From Lachnospiraceae bacterium UBA7196 (lineage in GTDB: Bacteria > Bacillota > Clostridia > Lachnospirales > Lachnospiraceae), in contig DKUU01000025.1 of NCBI GenBank assembly GCA_002490835.1, forward strand, positions 71,353 through 135,352: a stretch of DNA of 64,000 nucleotides, in the 5' to 3' direction. The notes under the pieces were generated by a model. That model did not search any database, was not told the DNA's origin, and worked only from the letters and a program-made list of their open reading frames with translations. A program made the translations under genes and the position numbers. Shown here piece after piece: positions 25,591-34,989 of the stretch. Every line of letters starts with the position of its first letter. The first letter of the stretch is position 1.

Positions 25591-26703
25591 CTATTTTGCC
25601 AGATCCAAAATCTTCTGGTACAGGTCTTCCTGACCCTTTGTATTATCTGCGATAACGCCCTTTACAGCTTCCTGCCAAGGTGTCACATCATCTACCGGGA
25701 CAATGTTGATGCCGTCCGCTTTCAGCTCTTCAAGGACCTTGTTTTCCGCTTCCTCAGAAATCTGTCTGTTGAACTCGGATGCAACCTTACCTGCCTCCAT
25801 CAGAATGTTCTGCTGATCAGCCGTCAGGGAGTCCCATGCTTCATCCGTGATGATTACCTGAATCGCACCCAGCGTATGCCCATCAAGGATCATGTTCGGA
25901 GCTACCTCAGGGAACGCGTTGGACTTGTAGTTTGCGATCGGCTGCTCAGCGCCATCCGCCACACCTGTCTGTAATGCAGAGTAAAGCTCACCAAAGGATA
26001 CGACCACCGGATTTGCTCCCAAAGACTCCACAAGACCGTTCATAACGGGGTCGTTGGAAACGCGAAGCTTCATACCTGCAAGATCTTCCATACCGGAAAT
26101 CTCATTCTTGGTAAAGAAATGCCGGAAGCCTTCCTCGCCGTAGAACAGACCTCTCACACCACTGCCGTTTTCATGGGGCTCAAGCAGAAATTCATCCGCC
26201 AGATCAGAGTCTGCAAACGCCCAGAAATGCTCACGGTTTACAAAGGTATAAGGCAGGGACAGCAGCATGGATTTCTCACCGCCATAACTTGTCAGCGCAA
26301 ATGCGGAGATACGGGACATCTGAATGGTGCCGCCGCCGCCGAGCATCGTATCAAGCACATCATTCTCAGAACCAAGCACGCCGCCCGCCTGAATGTCGAT
26401 CTTGATCGTGCCGCCGGACTTCGCCTCAACTTCTTCGGCAAACTTTGTAGCCATCTGTCCAACGATCGTGTCAAGCGGATTCACCTCTGCATACACAAGC
26501 GTAACTTCCGGTCCCGCTGCCGCAGGCGCCTCAGCCTCAGGTGTTTCCGCGGGAGCCTCCGCTGCCGGAGTTTCCGCCGCAGGCGCTTCCGTAGTTGCCG
26601 GTGCCTCTGCTGCGGGCGTCTGCTCAGGAGCCTGCAGGCCGCAGGCCGTCATGCTAGCGACCATAGCCAGTCCTAATAAAACGGATAAAACTTTCTTTGT
26701 CAT
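25591..26703 (-). CDS. dctP: TRAP transporter solute-binding lipoprotein
   Basis: 370 residues from ATG 26703 (AAGGAGG upstream; the open frame continues 36 codons further but without a site). Signal peptide with lipobox SMTAC (lipidated Cys). It is followed by ~40 residues made almost only of Ala, Pro, Glu and Thr, a flexible tether. The DctP domain then begins with TLVYAEVNPLDT, and contains GLFYGEEGFRHFFTKN, GMKLRVSNDPVM (ligand Arg) and FGELYSALQTGVADGAEQP. First gene of the transport/sensor/catabolic run; a promoter lies at 26762-26789. Confidence 0.95.
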   Translation of the reverse strand: MTKKVLSVLLGLAMVASMTACGLQAPEQTPAAEAPATTEAPAAETPAAEAPAETPEAEAPAAAGPEVTLVYAEVNPLDTIVGQMATKFAEEVEAKSGGTIKIDIQAGGVLGSENDVLDTMLGGGGTIQMSRISAFALTSYGGEKSMLLSLPYTFVNREHFWAFADSDLADEFLLEPHENGSGVRGLFYGEEGFRHFFTKNEISGMEDLAGMKLRVSNDPVMNGLVESLGANPVVVSFGELYSALQTGVADGAEQPIANYKSNAFPEVAPNMILDGHTLGAIQVIITDEAWDSLTADQQNILMEAGKVASEFNRQISEEAENKVLEELKADGINIVPVDDVTPWQEAVKGVIADNTKGQEDLYQKILDLAK

Positions 26704-26761
26704 ACAAATATGTCCTCCTTTATTGATTAAGAAAACACTATGCTTTCTTTCCTTATTTTTG

Positions 26762-26789
26762 ATTATATAAAAAATTTCCACTAAAACAA
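26762..26789 (-). promoter_or_regulatory. Promoter of the TRAP-uronate operon
   Basis: Minus strand: -35 TTGTTT (26789-26784), 16-base spacer, -10 TATAAT (26767-26762), about 60 bases before dctP, in a strongly AT-rich gap. The weak -35 fits activation by the YesN-like regulator. Confidence 0.5.
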
Positions 26790-26839
26790 ACCGTATTTTT
26801 TTAACATTCATAGTAAAATATTAACACAATACAACAAAA

Positions 26840-26869
26840 ATTCCCCACCGACAGCAGCCGATGGGGAAT
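26840..26869 (-). terminator. Intrinsic terminator after trpB2
   Basis: Perfect 8-base stem ATTCCCCA / TGGGGAAT followed on the minus strand by TTTTTGTTG, ten bases after the trpB2 stop. Confidence 0.9.
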
Positions 26870-26878
26870 CGGTCAAAC

Positions 26879-28252
26879 TTAATCCATCTTCGGGAGTGAC
26901 GCAAAACCCGGCTTTAAATCCTCATCCGTAGGGATGTAGTCCTGCATCTCACCGTCATTGTATCTCTGATAGGCCACCATATCAAAATATCCGGTTCCCG
27001 TCAGACCAAAGACAATGGTCTTCTCCTCGCCGGTCTCCCTGCATTTCTTCGCCTCGTCGATCGCCACGCGGATCGCGTGCGCACTCTCAGGCGCAGGCAG
27101 TATGCCCTCCACTCTCGCAAACTCCGTTGCCGCCTCGAATACAGATGTCTGCTCCACGGAAACAGCCTCCATCAGGCCGTCCGCATAGAGCTGGGACAAG
27201 GTGGAACTCATGCCGTGATAGCGCAGGCCGCCGGCATGATTAGAGGAAGGAATGAACCCGCTCCCCAGTGTGTACATCTTTGCCAGCGGGCACACCTTTC
27301 CCGTATCACAGAAATCGTAAGCAAATTTTCCGCGTGTAAAGCTGGGGCAGGACGCCGGCTCCACCGCAACGATGCGATAATCCTTATTCCCTTTCAGCTT
27401 TTCTCCCATGAAGGGCGAGATCAGTCCGCCCAGATTGGACCCGCCGCCCGCGCAGCCGATGATGATGTCCGGCTCGATCCCGTACTTATCCAGAGCGGCC
27501 TTAGTCTCCAGACCGATCACCGACTGATGGAGCAGCACCTGATTTAACACGCTTCCCAGCACATAGCGATATCCTTCCGTCCCCACCGCAACCTCCACGG
27601 CTTCGGAGATCGCACAGCCCAGACTTCCCGTGGTCCCGGGATGCTCAGCCAGTATCTTTTTCCCTACCTCGGTCGTATCGGAAGGAGAAGGTGTCACGCT
27701 GGCCCCGTAAGTACGCATCACTTCGCGGCGGAAAGGTTTCTGCTCGTAGGAGACCTTCACCATATACACCTTGCAGTCCAGACCAAAATAGGAACACGCC
27801 ATGGACAGCGCCGTCCCCCACTGGCCGGCGCCCGTCTCCGTGGTAACGCCCTTTAGGCCCTGCTGTTTCGCGTAGTAAGCCTGAGCGATCGCCGAATTTA
27901 ATTTATGACTGCCGCTGGTGTTATTCCCTTCGAATTTATAATAGATTTTCGCCGGCGTTTTAAGCTTTTCCTCCAGACAGTATGCCCGCACAAGGGGAGA
28001 CGGCCGGTACATCTTATAAAACTTTCTGATCTCCTCCGGAATGTCGATGTAAGCCGTGGTATCATCCAGTTCCTGACGGACCAGCTCTTCGCAGAACACC
28101 GCGGACAGCTCCTTAGCCGTCATCGGCTGCATCGTCGCCGGATTCAACAGAGGCGCGGGCTTATTTTTCATGTCGGCCCTCACGTTATACCACTGCGTCG
28201 GCATCTCCTTTTCTTCTAAATAAATCTTGTAGGGAATTGTTTTGTCGCTCAT
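26879..28252 (-). CDS. TrpB2-type tryptophan synthase beta chain-like protein
   Basis: 457 residues, PLP-dependent. The PLP lysine lies in GNNTSGSHKLNSA, diagnostic for the TrpB2 group (TrpB1 has H-T-G-A-H-K-I-N). Glycine-rich phosphate loop CAGGGSNLGG. TrpB2 can join indole and serine but usually lacks a TrpA partner. No trpA or other trp gene is nearby; instead pgi and murG precede it. So it is likely a stand-alone indole salvage or related beta-replacement enzyme. GAAGGAG before ATG 28252. Confidence 0.9.
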   Translation of the reverse strand: MSDKTIPYKIYLEEKEMPTQWYNVRADMKNKPAPLLNPATMQPMTAKELSAVFCEELVRQELDDTTAYIDIPEEIRKFYKMYRPSPLVRAYCLEEKLKTPAKIYYKFEGNNTSGSHKLNSAIAQAYYAKQQGLKGVTTETGAGQWGTALSMACSYFGLDCKVYMVKVSYEQKPFRREVMRTYGASVTPSPSDTTEVGKKILAEHPGTTGSLGCAISEAVEVAVGTEGYRYVLGSVLNQVLLHQSVIGLETKAALDKYGIEPDIIIGCAGGGSNLGGLISPFMGEKLKGNKDYRIVAVEPASCPSFTRGKFAYDFCDTGKVCPLAKMYTLGSGFIPSSNHAGGLRYHGMSSTLSQLYADGLMEAVSVEQTSVFEAATEFARVEGILPAPESAHAIRVAIDEAKKCRETGEEKTIVFGLTGTGYFDMVAYQRYNDGEMQDYIPTDEDLKPGFASLPKMD

Positions 28253-28296
28253 GCTTATTTTTATCTCCTTCAGTTTCTTTTCTATTGTAAAGATAT

Positions 28297-29643
28297 TTAT
28301 AACCTCTTCAAAAGTTCCTCTCTCTGCGCCTCATATCCGGGCTTGCCAAGCAGAGCGAACATGTTTTTCTTATAGCTCTCCACGCCGGGCTGATTGAACG
28401 GATTCACACCCAGCAAATAGCCGCTGACGCCGCAGGCAAACTCAAAGAAGTAGAACAGCTCGCCCAGATAAAACTCGTTCACTTCGGGAACGTTTACCAT
28501 AAAGTTAGGCACCTGCCCGTCCGTGTGCGCCAAGATCGTGCCGTTCATCGCGCTCTTGTTGACGAAATCGACATTCTTGCCCGCCAGATAGTTCAGGCCG
28601 TCCAGATCCACGGGCTCTTCGCCGATGATGATCTCTTCCCTGCTTGTCTCAATGTTTAGTACCGTCTCAAACATGGTGCGGGAACCGTCCTGAATGAACT
28701 GCCCCATGGAGTGCAGGTCGGTCGTGAGATCGACGCTTGCCGGGAAGATACCCTTCTGGTCCTTGCCCTCGGACTCACCGTAAAGCTGCTTCCACCACTC
28801 GGAAACAAAGTGTGCGCTCGGCTCGTAGTTCGCCAGAATCTCGATCACCTTGCCTTTTCTCAGTAAAATATTGCGAAGCGCCGCATACTTCACCGCGTCA
28901 TTCTCCTCAAAAGGAGCGTTAAGCGCCATCTTTCTGCCTTCCGCCGCGCCTTCCATCAATTTGTCGATATCCGCGCCGGATACCGCGATCGGAAGCAGGC
29001 CTACCGCCGTCAGCACGGAGAAACGGCCGCCCACGTCATCGGGTACGACAAAGCTCTCGTAACCCTCCTCGTTGGCAAGATTCTTAAGGGACCCCTTCGC
29101 CTTATCGGTGGTGGCATAAATCCTCTTCGCCGCGCCTTCCTTGCCATATTTCTTCTCCGCCATTTCCTTAAAGACACGGAACGCGATCGCTGGCTCCGTG
29201 GTCGTGCCGGACTTGGAGATCATGTTGATGGAAAAGTCCCGGTCCCCGATCACGTCGATCAGATGCTTGATATAAGTGGAACTGATGGAATTTCCTACAA
29301 AGTAAATCTCAGGCGTCTTTCTGACAGACTTGTCCACCACATTATAGAAGCTGTGGCGCAAAAACTCGATCGCGGCCCTCGCTCCCAGATAGGAGCCGCC
29401 GATACCGATCACCAGAAGCACCTCGGAATCGCCCTTGATCTTTTCCGCCGCTTTCTTGATCCTGTCAAACTCCTCCTTGTCGTAGTTCACGGGAAGGTCG
29501 ATCCAGCCCAGAAAATCGTTGCCGGCTCCGGACTTGCTCACCAGAACCTCTTTGGCGTCAAGCGCCAGCTTCTTCATGGACTCCACCTCGTTCTCGCCGA
29601 TGAAAGCCGCCGCCTTGGAATAGTCAAACGTTACTTTGCTCAT
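28297..29643 (-). CDS. pgi: Glucose-6-phosphate isomerase
   Basis: 448 residues, the Firmicutes length. Interconverts glucose-6-P and fructose-6-P. Motifs: GIGGSYLGARAA, ISKSGTTTEPA (sugar phosphate site), GGRFSVLT, and the catalytic Glu in QLYGESEGKD. AAAGGAGG before ATG 29643, 22 bases after murG. Part of the probable operon TSCPD-murG-pgi-trpB2. Confidence 0.97.
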   Translation of the reverse strand: MSKVTFDYSKAAAFIGENEVESMKKLALDAKEVLVSKSGAGNDFLGWIDLPVNYDKEEFDRIKKAAEKIKGDSEVLLVIGIGGSYLGARAAIEFLRHSFYNVVDKSVRKTPEIYFVGNSISSTYIKHLIDVIGDRDFSINMISKSGTTTEPAIAFRVFKEMAEKKYGKEGAAKRIYATTDKAKGSLKNLANEEGYESFVVPDDVGGRFSVLTAVGLLPIAVSGADIDKLMEGAAEGRKMALNAPFEENDAVKYAALRNILLRKGKVIEILANYEPSAHFVSEWWKQLYGESEGKDQKGIFPASVDLTTDLHSMGQFIQDGSRTMFETVLNIETSREEIIIGEEPVDLDGLNYLAGKNVDFVNKSAMNGTILAHTDGQVPNFMVNVPEVNEFYLGELFYFFEFACGVSGYLLGVNPFNQPGVESYKKNMFALLGKPGYEAQREELLKRL

Positions 29644-29665
29644 GTTGTCCTCCTTTATATGATAT

Positions 29666-30739
29666 TTATTTTGGTTTTACTTCTTCTTCGATCAGATCAA
29701 TGATCGTCCCGATCGCATCCCGCTGACTGCTCTTTTTCATCGCGTCAATGTAGGTAAAGCGGTTAAAATACAGTTCCTGAATCTTTTCAAGGAACAGCTT
29801 ATTAGTCAGGTCGTCCTCGTCCACCACGATGCTGAAACCCTGAGATTCAAAAGATTTTGCATTTGCAAGCTGATCGCCCCTGCTGCTGGACGAGGGCAGC
29901 GGAATCAGGATGTTGGGTTTCTTGAGCGCTAATATCTCGCTGATCGCGTTAGCGCCGGCTCTGGAAATCACAATATCTGCCATCGCAAAGATATCCTTCA
30001 TCTCTGACTTCACATATTCAAACTGCTTGTAGCCCTGCGTGGTGAGCAGAAGATTATCCACCTTTTCTTTCCCGCACAGATGTACCACCTGAAAATCCTT
30101 CAAAAGCTCCGGCAGCACATCCCTGACTGCCTGATTGATCGCGGCGGAACCGAGACTTCCGCCCACTACCATAATAACAGGTTTCGAATGATCGAATCCG
30201 CACAAACGATAAGCCGCTTCTTTATCTCCCATAGACAGTTCTTTCCGAATCGGCGAACCTGTCAGCACCGCCTTCGCTGCAGGAAGCTGGCTGAACGTCT
30301 CCGGAAAGTTGCAGCAGACCTTCTTCGCTACCGGGATGCAGAGTTTATTGGCCAGTCCGGGCGTCATATCCGACTCGTGAATAATACAGGGAATACCCAG
30401 CGACGCTGCAGCGCGCACCACGGGTACGCTGACAAACCCGCCTTTGGAGAAAAGCACATCCGGCTTAATCTCCTTGAGATAACGCTTGGCCTCCCGTACT
30501 CCCTTGAGCACACGAAAAGGATCGGAAAAATTTTTCGGATCGAAATACCGTCGGAATTTTCCCGTCGCAATACCGTAGTAAGGAATATCAAAATCCTCGA
30601 TCAGCTTTTTCTCAATACCGTCATAAGATCCCATATATACGATCTCATACTCTAATTCCCGCAATTTGGGGATCAGAGCCATGTTCGGCGTCACATGGCC
30701 GGCTGTCCCGCCGCCCGTCAAAACAATCTTTTTTCCCAT
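29666..30739 (-). CDS. murG: MurG, lipid II-forming N-acetylglucosamine transferase
   Basis: 357 residues, complete. Adds GlcNAc to lipid I on the inner membrane face. GGGTAGHVTPNMALIP at the N terminus, HESDMTPGLANK, VVGGSLGSAAIN and the donor-site SRAGANAISEILALKKPNILIPLP are present. The usual dcw neighbours (ftsW, murD, ftsQ) are absent; it is instead paired with pgi. AAAGGAAGG before ATG 30739. Confidence 0.96.
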   Translation of the reverse strand: MGKKIVLTGGGTAGHVTPNMALIPKLRELEYEIVYMGSYDGIEKKLIEDFDIPYYGIATGKFRRYFDPKNFSDPFRVLKGVREAKRYLKEIKPDVLFSKGGFVSVPVVRAAASLGIPCIIHESDMTPGLANKLCIPVAKKVCCNFPETFSQLPAAKAVLTGSPIRKELSMGDKEAAYRLCGFDHSKPVIMVVGGSLGSAAINQAVRDVLPELLKDFQVVHLCGKEKVDNLLLTTQGYKQFEYVKSEMKDIFAMADIVISRAGANAISEILALKKPNILIPLPSSSSRGDQLANAKSFESQGFSIVVDEDDLTNKLFLEKIQELYFNRFTYIDAMKKSSQRDAIGTIIDLIEEEVKPK

Positions 30740-30783
30740 AACGTATGCCTTCCTTTATCAGTCAAATTTTGATTCCGCTTTTG

Positions 30784-31026
30784 TCAGTGCTCCAACATCT
30801 CCTCAAGCGCGCAGGCCAATTGATCCGGACAGGAAGTGTTCTTAAAGCCGCACTTGATACCCCGCAGTCTGCTGATCGCATCCTCCGCCTTCATGCCGAC
30901 GACCAGTCTGGAAATGCCCTGCGTGTTGCCGTTACAGCCGCCTGTAAACTTAACGGACGTGATGATGCCTTCCTCCACTTCTACATCGATCGCGTTGGAG
31001 CATACGCCCTTTGGTTGGTAGATCAT
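30784..31026 (-). CDS. TSCPD domain small protein
   Basis: 80 residues. Ends in the name-giving TSCPDQLACAL segment and contains GGCNGNTQGI, with conserved cysteines (C9, GGC, KCG, SCPD) suitable for metal binding. Homologous to the C-terminal extension of some ribonucleotide reductases; stand-alone copies are common in Clostridia and uncharacterised. First gene of the murG-pgi-trpB2 run, with GGGGAGG before ATG 31026. Confidence 0.85.
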   Translation of the reverse strand: MIYQPKGVCSNAIDVEVEEGIITSVKFTGGCNGNTQGISRLVVGMKAEDAISRLRGIKCGFKNTSCPDQLACALEEMLEH

Positions 31027-31062
31027 GTTAGTTCCTCCCCTATTTCTGTAGCTTATTTATTT

Positions 31063-31091
31063 ATTATATCTCAACAACTAACATAACGCAA
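31063..31091 (-). promoter_or_regulatory. Promoter for the TSCPD-murG-pgi-trpB2 run
   Basis: Minus strand: -35 TTGCGT (31091-31086), exact 17-base spacer, -10 TATAAT (31068-31063), 37 bases before the start codon at 31026. Confidence 0.6.
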
Positions 31092-31150
31092 AACGTTTTT
31101 ATCGCAAAATCTGTCGATGCCTTAAACCTTTTTTTCGGGGTAAAATCTAA

Positions 31151-31156
31151 TATAAT
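31151..31156 (+). promoter_or_regulatory. -10 element for the plus-strand membrane protein gene
   Basis: TATAAT lies 50 bases before ATG 31207. The -35 position is only T-rich. This promoter is back-to-back with the minus-strand TSCPD promoter in the 180-base gap. Confidence 0.4.
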
Positions 31157-31206
31157 ATAACTATACTCTCTGAAATCAGTATGTTCTTTTATAAACGGAG
31201 GTAACC

Positions 31207-31935
31207 ATGCTTGCGCTTTTTTTTCGCCATAAAAATTTTATGTTCGCTATCCTTGCACTGCTCTTATGCAGTATTTTATGCCAGATTTTGATCGGTGTGC
31301 TATACCGCCGCCTGATCCGGGAGACGGAAAATATGTCCGCCACAAAAAATAAGTCCCTGCAAAAGCTGAAACTGAAATTTACCAGCTGCAGGCAGCTCCA
31401 CGAAACAATCCCCAATGTGGGCGTTTTTGTGGACAAATACATAAACCAGTTAAACATCGGCCGCTTTCCGGTCTCCTTTTTTCGACACCTTTCAGGGCAG
31501 CTTACGCTCCTGTCCGTACTGGTGGCTGGTATCGGCGCCTGCCTTGCGATCATCCGGGGCGAAAGTTTTCTTTCGATCGCACCCTTCTACCTGATCAGCT
31601 TTTTGGGGCTGTATCTTTACTTCGCCGTCTCCTCTTTGACGGATATTCCCGGAAAGATGGGGATGCTGCGCACAAATTTAGTTGATTATCTGGAAAATCA
31701 TTTGTCGGGGCGATTGGAACAGACAAAACTCGATATGCGTCTGGTCGGCATGGAAGATGACGCCGCGGACAAGCCTTCCACAGAAAAAGTGGAAAAAAGA
31801 CAGACAGCCAAAACGACGGACATGCCGCAGGATGATGATTTTCGTATGCCCGGCGAACCGACACCCGAAACCCCTGTCTTTACCCCCTCCGAAGCCGAGG
31901 AACTGGAACTGCTATTGCGAGAATTTATGGCGTAA
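31207..31935 (+). CDS. Membrane protein of unknown function
   Basis: 242 residues, not recognised. Helix near 10-30, then a basic, probably cytosolic stretch (KNKSLQKLKLKFTSCRQLHE). Two helices around 100-150 follow. The C-terminal ~80 residues are hydrophilic, Pro/Thr/Glu-rich and disordered, ending in a short helix EAEELELLLREFMA. ACGGAGG before ATG 31207. It converges on the broken glycosyltransferase gene (19 bases apart). A run of eight T occurs at codons 4-6. Confidence 0.75.
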   Translation: MLALFFRHKNFMFAILALLLCSILCQILIGVLYRRLIRETENMSATKNKSLQKLKLKFTSCRQLHETIPNVGVFVDKYINQLNIGRFPVSFFRHLSGQLTLLSVLVAGIGACLAIIRGESFLSIAPFYLISFLGLYLYFAVSSLTDIPGKMGMLRTNLVDYLENHLSGRLEQTKLDMRLVGMEDDAADKPSTEKVEKRQTAKTTDMPQDDDFRMPGEPTPETPVFTPSEAEELELLLREFMA

Positions 31936-31954
31936 CCTGCTTTTTCGTGACAAT

Positions 31955-33664
31955 TCAGGACTGCCCATAAACCATAATCGTCGGTCCCACATAATACTCC
32001 TTTGGCGAACGCAAAAACAGGTCAAGATAGCCGATCCTGTACTTCCACTCGCCGCCGTAAGACAGGCCCTGCCACTTCTCCATAAGGGAAAAGGCAGCGG
32101 TCTTTTCTTCATAGAGCGCCTTCCTTTCCGGATACATATCTTTGCCTTGAAACAGCAGATAGTCTTTTTTCTGGGAAAAATATCCCGTGGCATACTCAAC
32201 TTCAATGAAATACTCGTTTTCCGCAAGCGCATCCGGCAGCAGGGAAAGGTCCTCCCCGATGTCTATGATGCGATACCTTCCCTCCTCAGTCACCGGCGGA
32301 TAATCGGTACAGTAGATCGTCGCCCCCGCAGGGATCTGTTCCGCTATGTAGGCTGCCGCATGATCGTACGTCAGATCGTAGCGGTAATTTGCCAGAACCG
32401 TAACACTATTGCAGAGTACAAGGACTGCTGCCAGCGTAAACGCCATGTATCCGCCGGCCCGCTTATCCAAATCGCCGCGCTGCCCGATTCTTCCGCCTAC
32501 TCTCTGCTCCGATATCGCATCTTTGCCTTTCCTGCCTGCCGCCTTAAGCCATTTTCCGAAGACCGCTTCGATTTCCATCAGCCCGTAAGTCATGAACATG
32601 AGCGCAAACGGCAGCACAAGCGACAGATTCCTTCCAAGGACAATGCTGTACTTCGACAATAAAATGATAATACACACCGGCATCAGCGCAAGACTGACAA
32701 GCGTTCCCCATTCCTTCCTGCGAACGAAAAACGCAATCCCCAAAACCAGCAGAATCCCCCCGCAAAGCCCGTAGGAAGAAAGCGCAAACGCCTCAAAATA
32801 ACCGAGAAACGACAGATTATGCTCGATGCCGGGATGCCCCCAGGCATAATGATTCAGATTATACAGGTTATCCCCGACAAACGTCTTAAAATGGAAAAAG
32901 AGCGAGTAATTGCAAAGTACAAAGGTGAGCGCCAGCACGATACAGTCCAGAAAAAACAGGTAATTGTTCCTGTGCCGTTTCCAGTATTTCTTACCGATGT
33001 GCAAAGACAGCCAGAACACCCCGAAGACCACGCCGTGATATTTCGCCGCCATCGCAAGTCCGATGCAGACCGCCATCAACGGATACCAGAGATAAACAGC
33101 CCGCTCCTCATCCTTCTCCTTCAAAATCAGACCGCCGAGCAGCAAAATACCGTTGGCCACCGCATAGAGCAAAGTGTCCGGCCCGGTGTAAAAAAGATAA
33201 GCATAGCTGTAGAGAGAAAAAACGGACAGCACAAAACCAAGATAAGCCCATTTTCGACTCCCCGTCAATATTTTAACGCTAAAATAAATGCAGATATTAG
33301 ACAAAAGGGCCGTGCCGCAGACCACATACCGCAGAAGGATCACCGTATCCACTCTGCGAAGGACCTTGCCCAGAATCCGCGCCCCCAAGGCCGCATAATA
33401 GAAAGTCAGGTGGGGATAGCGGAAAAAATCAAGCACCTAGATATCCCCCGCATAAAGATGCTGGCCCAGCAGTTCATAGATACAGCCCAAAGACAACTGC
33501 TCGTCCACATTCGGATAAAGCGGCAGCTCAAACCGCCAATGCCTGCAAAATAAAAGCATCCCCGCAAACAGCGTAAGTGCGACAGCCGCTGCCATCCCTA
33601 TCTTTTTTTGCCATTCTTTTTCTAACCGAAACCTTTTTCTTTCGTTCAATATCCTTACATCCAA
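31955..33664 (-). pseudogene. Membrane glycosyltransferase (GT39/ArnT-like) interrupted by an in-frame TAG
   Basis: Two consecutive open stretches in the same frame, 33664-33437 (75 codons) and 33436-31955 (493 codons), are separated only by TAG at 33439-33437. Joined, they make a ~569-residue polytopic transferase. The first part supplies an N-terminal helix and the acidic catalytic loop YPNVDEQLSLGCIYELLG. The second continues FFRYPHLTFYYAALGAR, the usual next motif, then ~9 helices and a soluble C-terminal end. The likely start is TTG (33664, or a nearer TTG after AAGG), overlapping the preceding gene by 10 bases. No other lesion is visible, so loss is recent, or the stop is read through, or it is a sequence error. 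Last gene of the glycan cluster. Confidence 0.8.
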
Positions 33665-34251
33665 TCTTTGATATGATAGCTTTTCGTACAGATCGCATCG
33701 AATATAATGCCCTGCTCCTTGAGATACGCCTTATATTCGGGTAGCTTTTCCTCCTGTCCTTCCAATTCCGGAGAGACGAAGCAAAGCTTATACCCAAGCG
33801 CCTTTAACTCCCGATAACTCTCCCTGTCAATGGGCACTTTCGTAAAGCAGTCCACCCAGACCCACTCTGCCCGTCCCGCCATATTGCGGATCGTGTCAAG
33901 CCCTTCCAGCTCACTGAACCGAAGCGCCACCTCTTTCACGCCCATGTCCGTCAGAAGCTTTATCATGGGGAAGGAAGAATCGAGGAAAAAATATTTTTTG
34001 ATCTGATATTTTTTCATAAGCGCCAGCGCCTCATGTTCGATGCGCTCGCTCTTGATATTTAATATCATCGTGCCGTGACGGTAAGCTTTGCAGTAGTCCT
34101 CAAAGTCCTGCCCCGGCTCAAACGGATTGTGACAGATATAAATCCTCCCGTTCAGATCGTCCCGCAGGTCCAGCTCCACGCCATATTCCGTGGGCAGCTG
34201 CGCAAGTTCCTCTATTGTGTTGATCCTGTGCGCGATATATTCTGTATCCAT
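33655..34251 (-). CDS. Glycerophosphodiester phosphodiesterase / PI-PLC-like protein
   Basis: 198 residues, a compact TIM-barrel member. GDPD-type residues are kept: His-Arg in YIAHRINTIEEL, Glu-x-Asp in GVELDLRDD and His in IYICHNPFEPG. Shorter than the usual 240-300. It may act on phosphodiester-linked glycan or lipid intermediates made by the cluster (inference). AAAGGAG before ATG 34251, 13 bases after the GT2 gene. Confidence 0.8.
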   Translation of the reverse strand: MDTEYIAHRINTIEELAQLPTEYGVELDLRDDLNGRIYICHNPFEPGQDFEDYCKAYRHGTMILNIKSERIEHEALALMKKYQIKKYFFLDSSFPMIKLLTDMGVKEVALRFSELEGLDTIRNMAGRAEWVWVDCFTKVPIDRESYRELKALGYKLCFVSPELEGQEEKLPEYKAYLKEQGIIFDAICTKSYHIKDWM

Positions 34252-34264
34252 CTTTTTTCTCCTT

Positions 34265-34957
34265 TTACAGACTTTTTTTAAGCTTTACACTAAACTCCAT
34301 CGTCCTCTTGATAAATTTCCACTTCGCTAAAAGCCCCGTATTCCACTTAGAGCTCCCATGCACCCGTTCGGGAAATTCCACCGCAAAACGCACCACTTTA
34401 AGCCCCTTCTTTTTTGCCATATACAGGGCGTAAAGGTCCAGCGCAAAGTCGTGGGGCGGATTCTCCCAGCCCTCATAAAATATCTTCGGAAAAATATTGG
34501 GCTGGGCATTGATATCGTAAAGTTTTTCCCCCAGATAACAGGTCTCAAACACACTCATACCCGCCGTAAAAAATACGTCAAAAAGCGGCCTGCCCTTGCG
34601 GTTGCCTTTGACGAACACAAGCCCCTTCTCCTGCTCAATGATAGCAAGCGCTTTTAAAACATCGGCGGGATCGGTCTGCATATCCGCATGCGTCCAGCCA
34701 ATGTACTCCCCCCGGCACTCGTTAAGCCCCTGCAGGATCCCGTAGCCGTACCCCTGATTGACAGGCACTTTTACGGTCCTCGCAAAGGGATAACGGGGCA
34801 GAAATTCGGCAAGTACCGCCGCGCTGCCGTCGGTAGAGCCATTATCCACCAAAACGACCTCTACCTCTTCGTCTTTGATAACATCGTTAAACCGTTCTAA
34901 AATCAACGGGATATTTTCTTCCTCATTATAGCACGGCACTACGATCGAAAGCTTCAT
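34265..34957 (-). CDS. GT2 family glycosyltransferase, DPM1-like
   Basis: 230 residues without membrane helices. Starts VVPCYNEEENIP, with nucleotide site VDNGSTDGS and acceptor/metal ATHADMQTDP-type motif (WTHADMQTDPAD, where dolichol-phosphate-mannose synthases have D-x-D). It probably makes a polyprenyl-phosphate-linked sugar, the donor type used by the polytopic transferases of this cluster. GAAGGGAG before ATG 34957. Confidence 0.88.
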   Translation of the reverse strand: MKLSIVVPCYNEEENIPLILERFNDVIKDEEVEVVLVDNGSTDGSAAVLAEFLPRYPFARTVKVPVNQGYGYGILQGLNECRGEYIGWTHADMQTDPADVLKALAIIEQEKGLVFVKGNRKGRPLFDVFFTAGMSVFETCYLGEKLYDINAQPNIFPKIFYEGWENPPHDFALDLYALYMAKKKGLKVVRFAVEFPERVHGSSKWNTGLLAKWKFIKRTMEFSVKLKKSL

Positions 34958-34989
34958 GTATGCTTCTCCCTTCTTTTCGCAATCGCTGT

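Noticed and set aside
31217..31224. Run of eight T at codons 4-6 of the plus-strand membrane protein as a slippage switch
   Set aside because: Short T runs are common in this DNA and no alternate frame looks meaningful; kept only as a note.
33437..33439. TAG as a pyrrolysine codon
   Set aside because: No pyl genes in the window and the protein family is not known to use it; a plain nonsense mutation is simpler.
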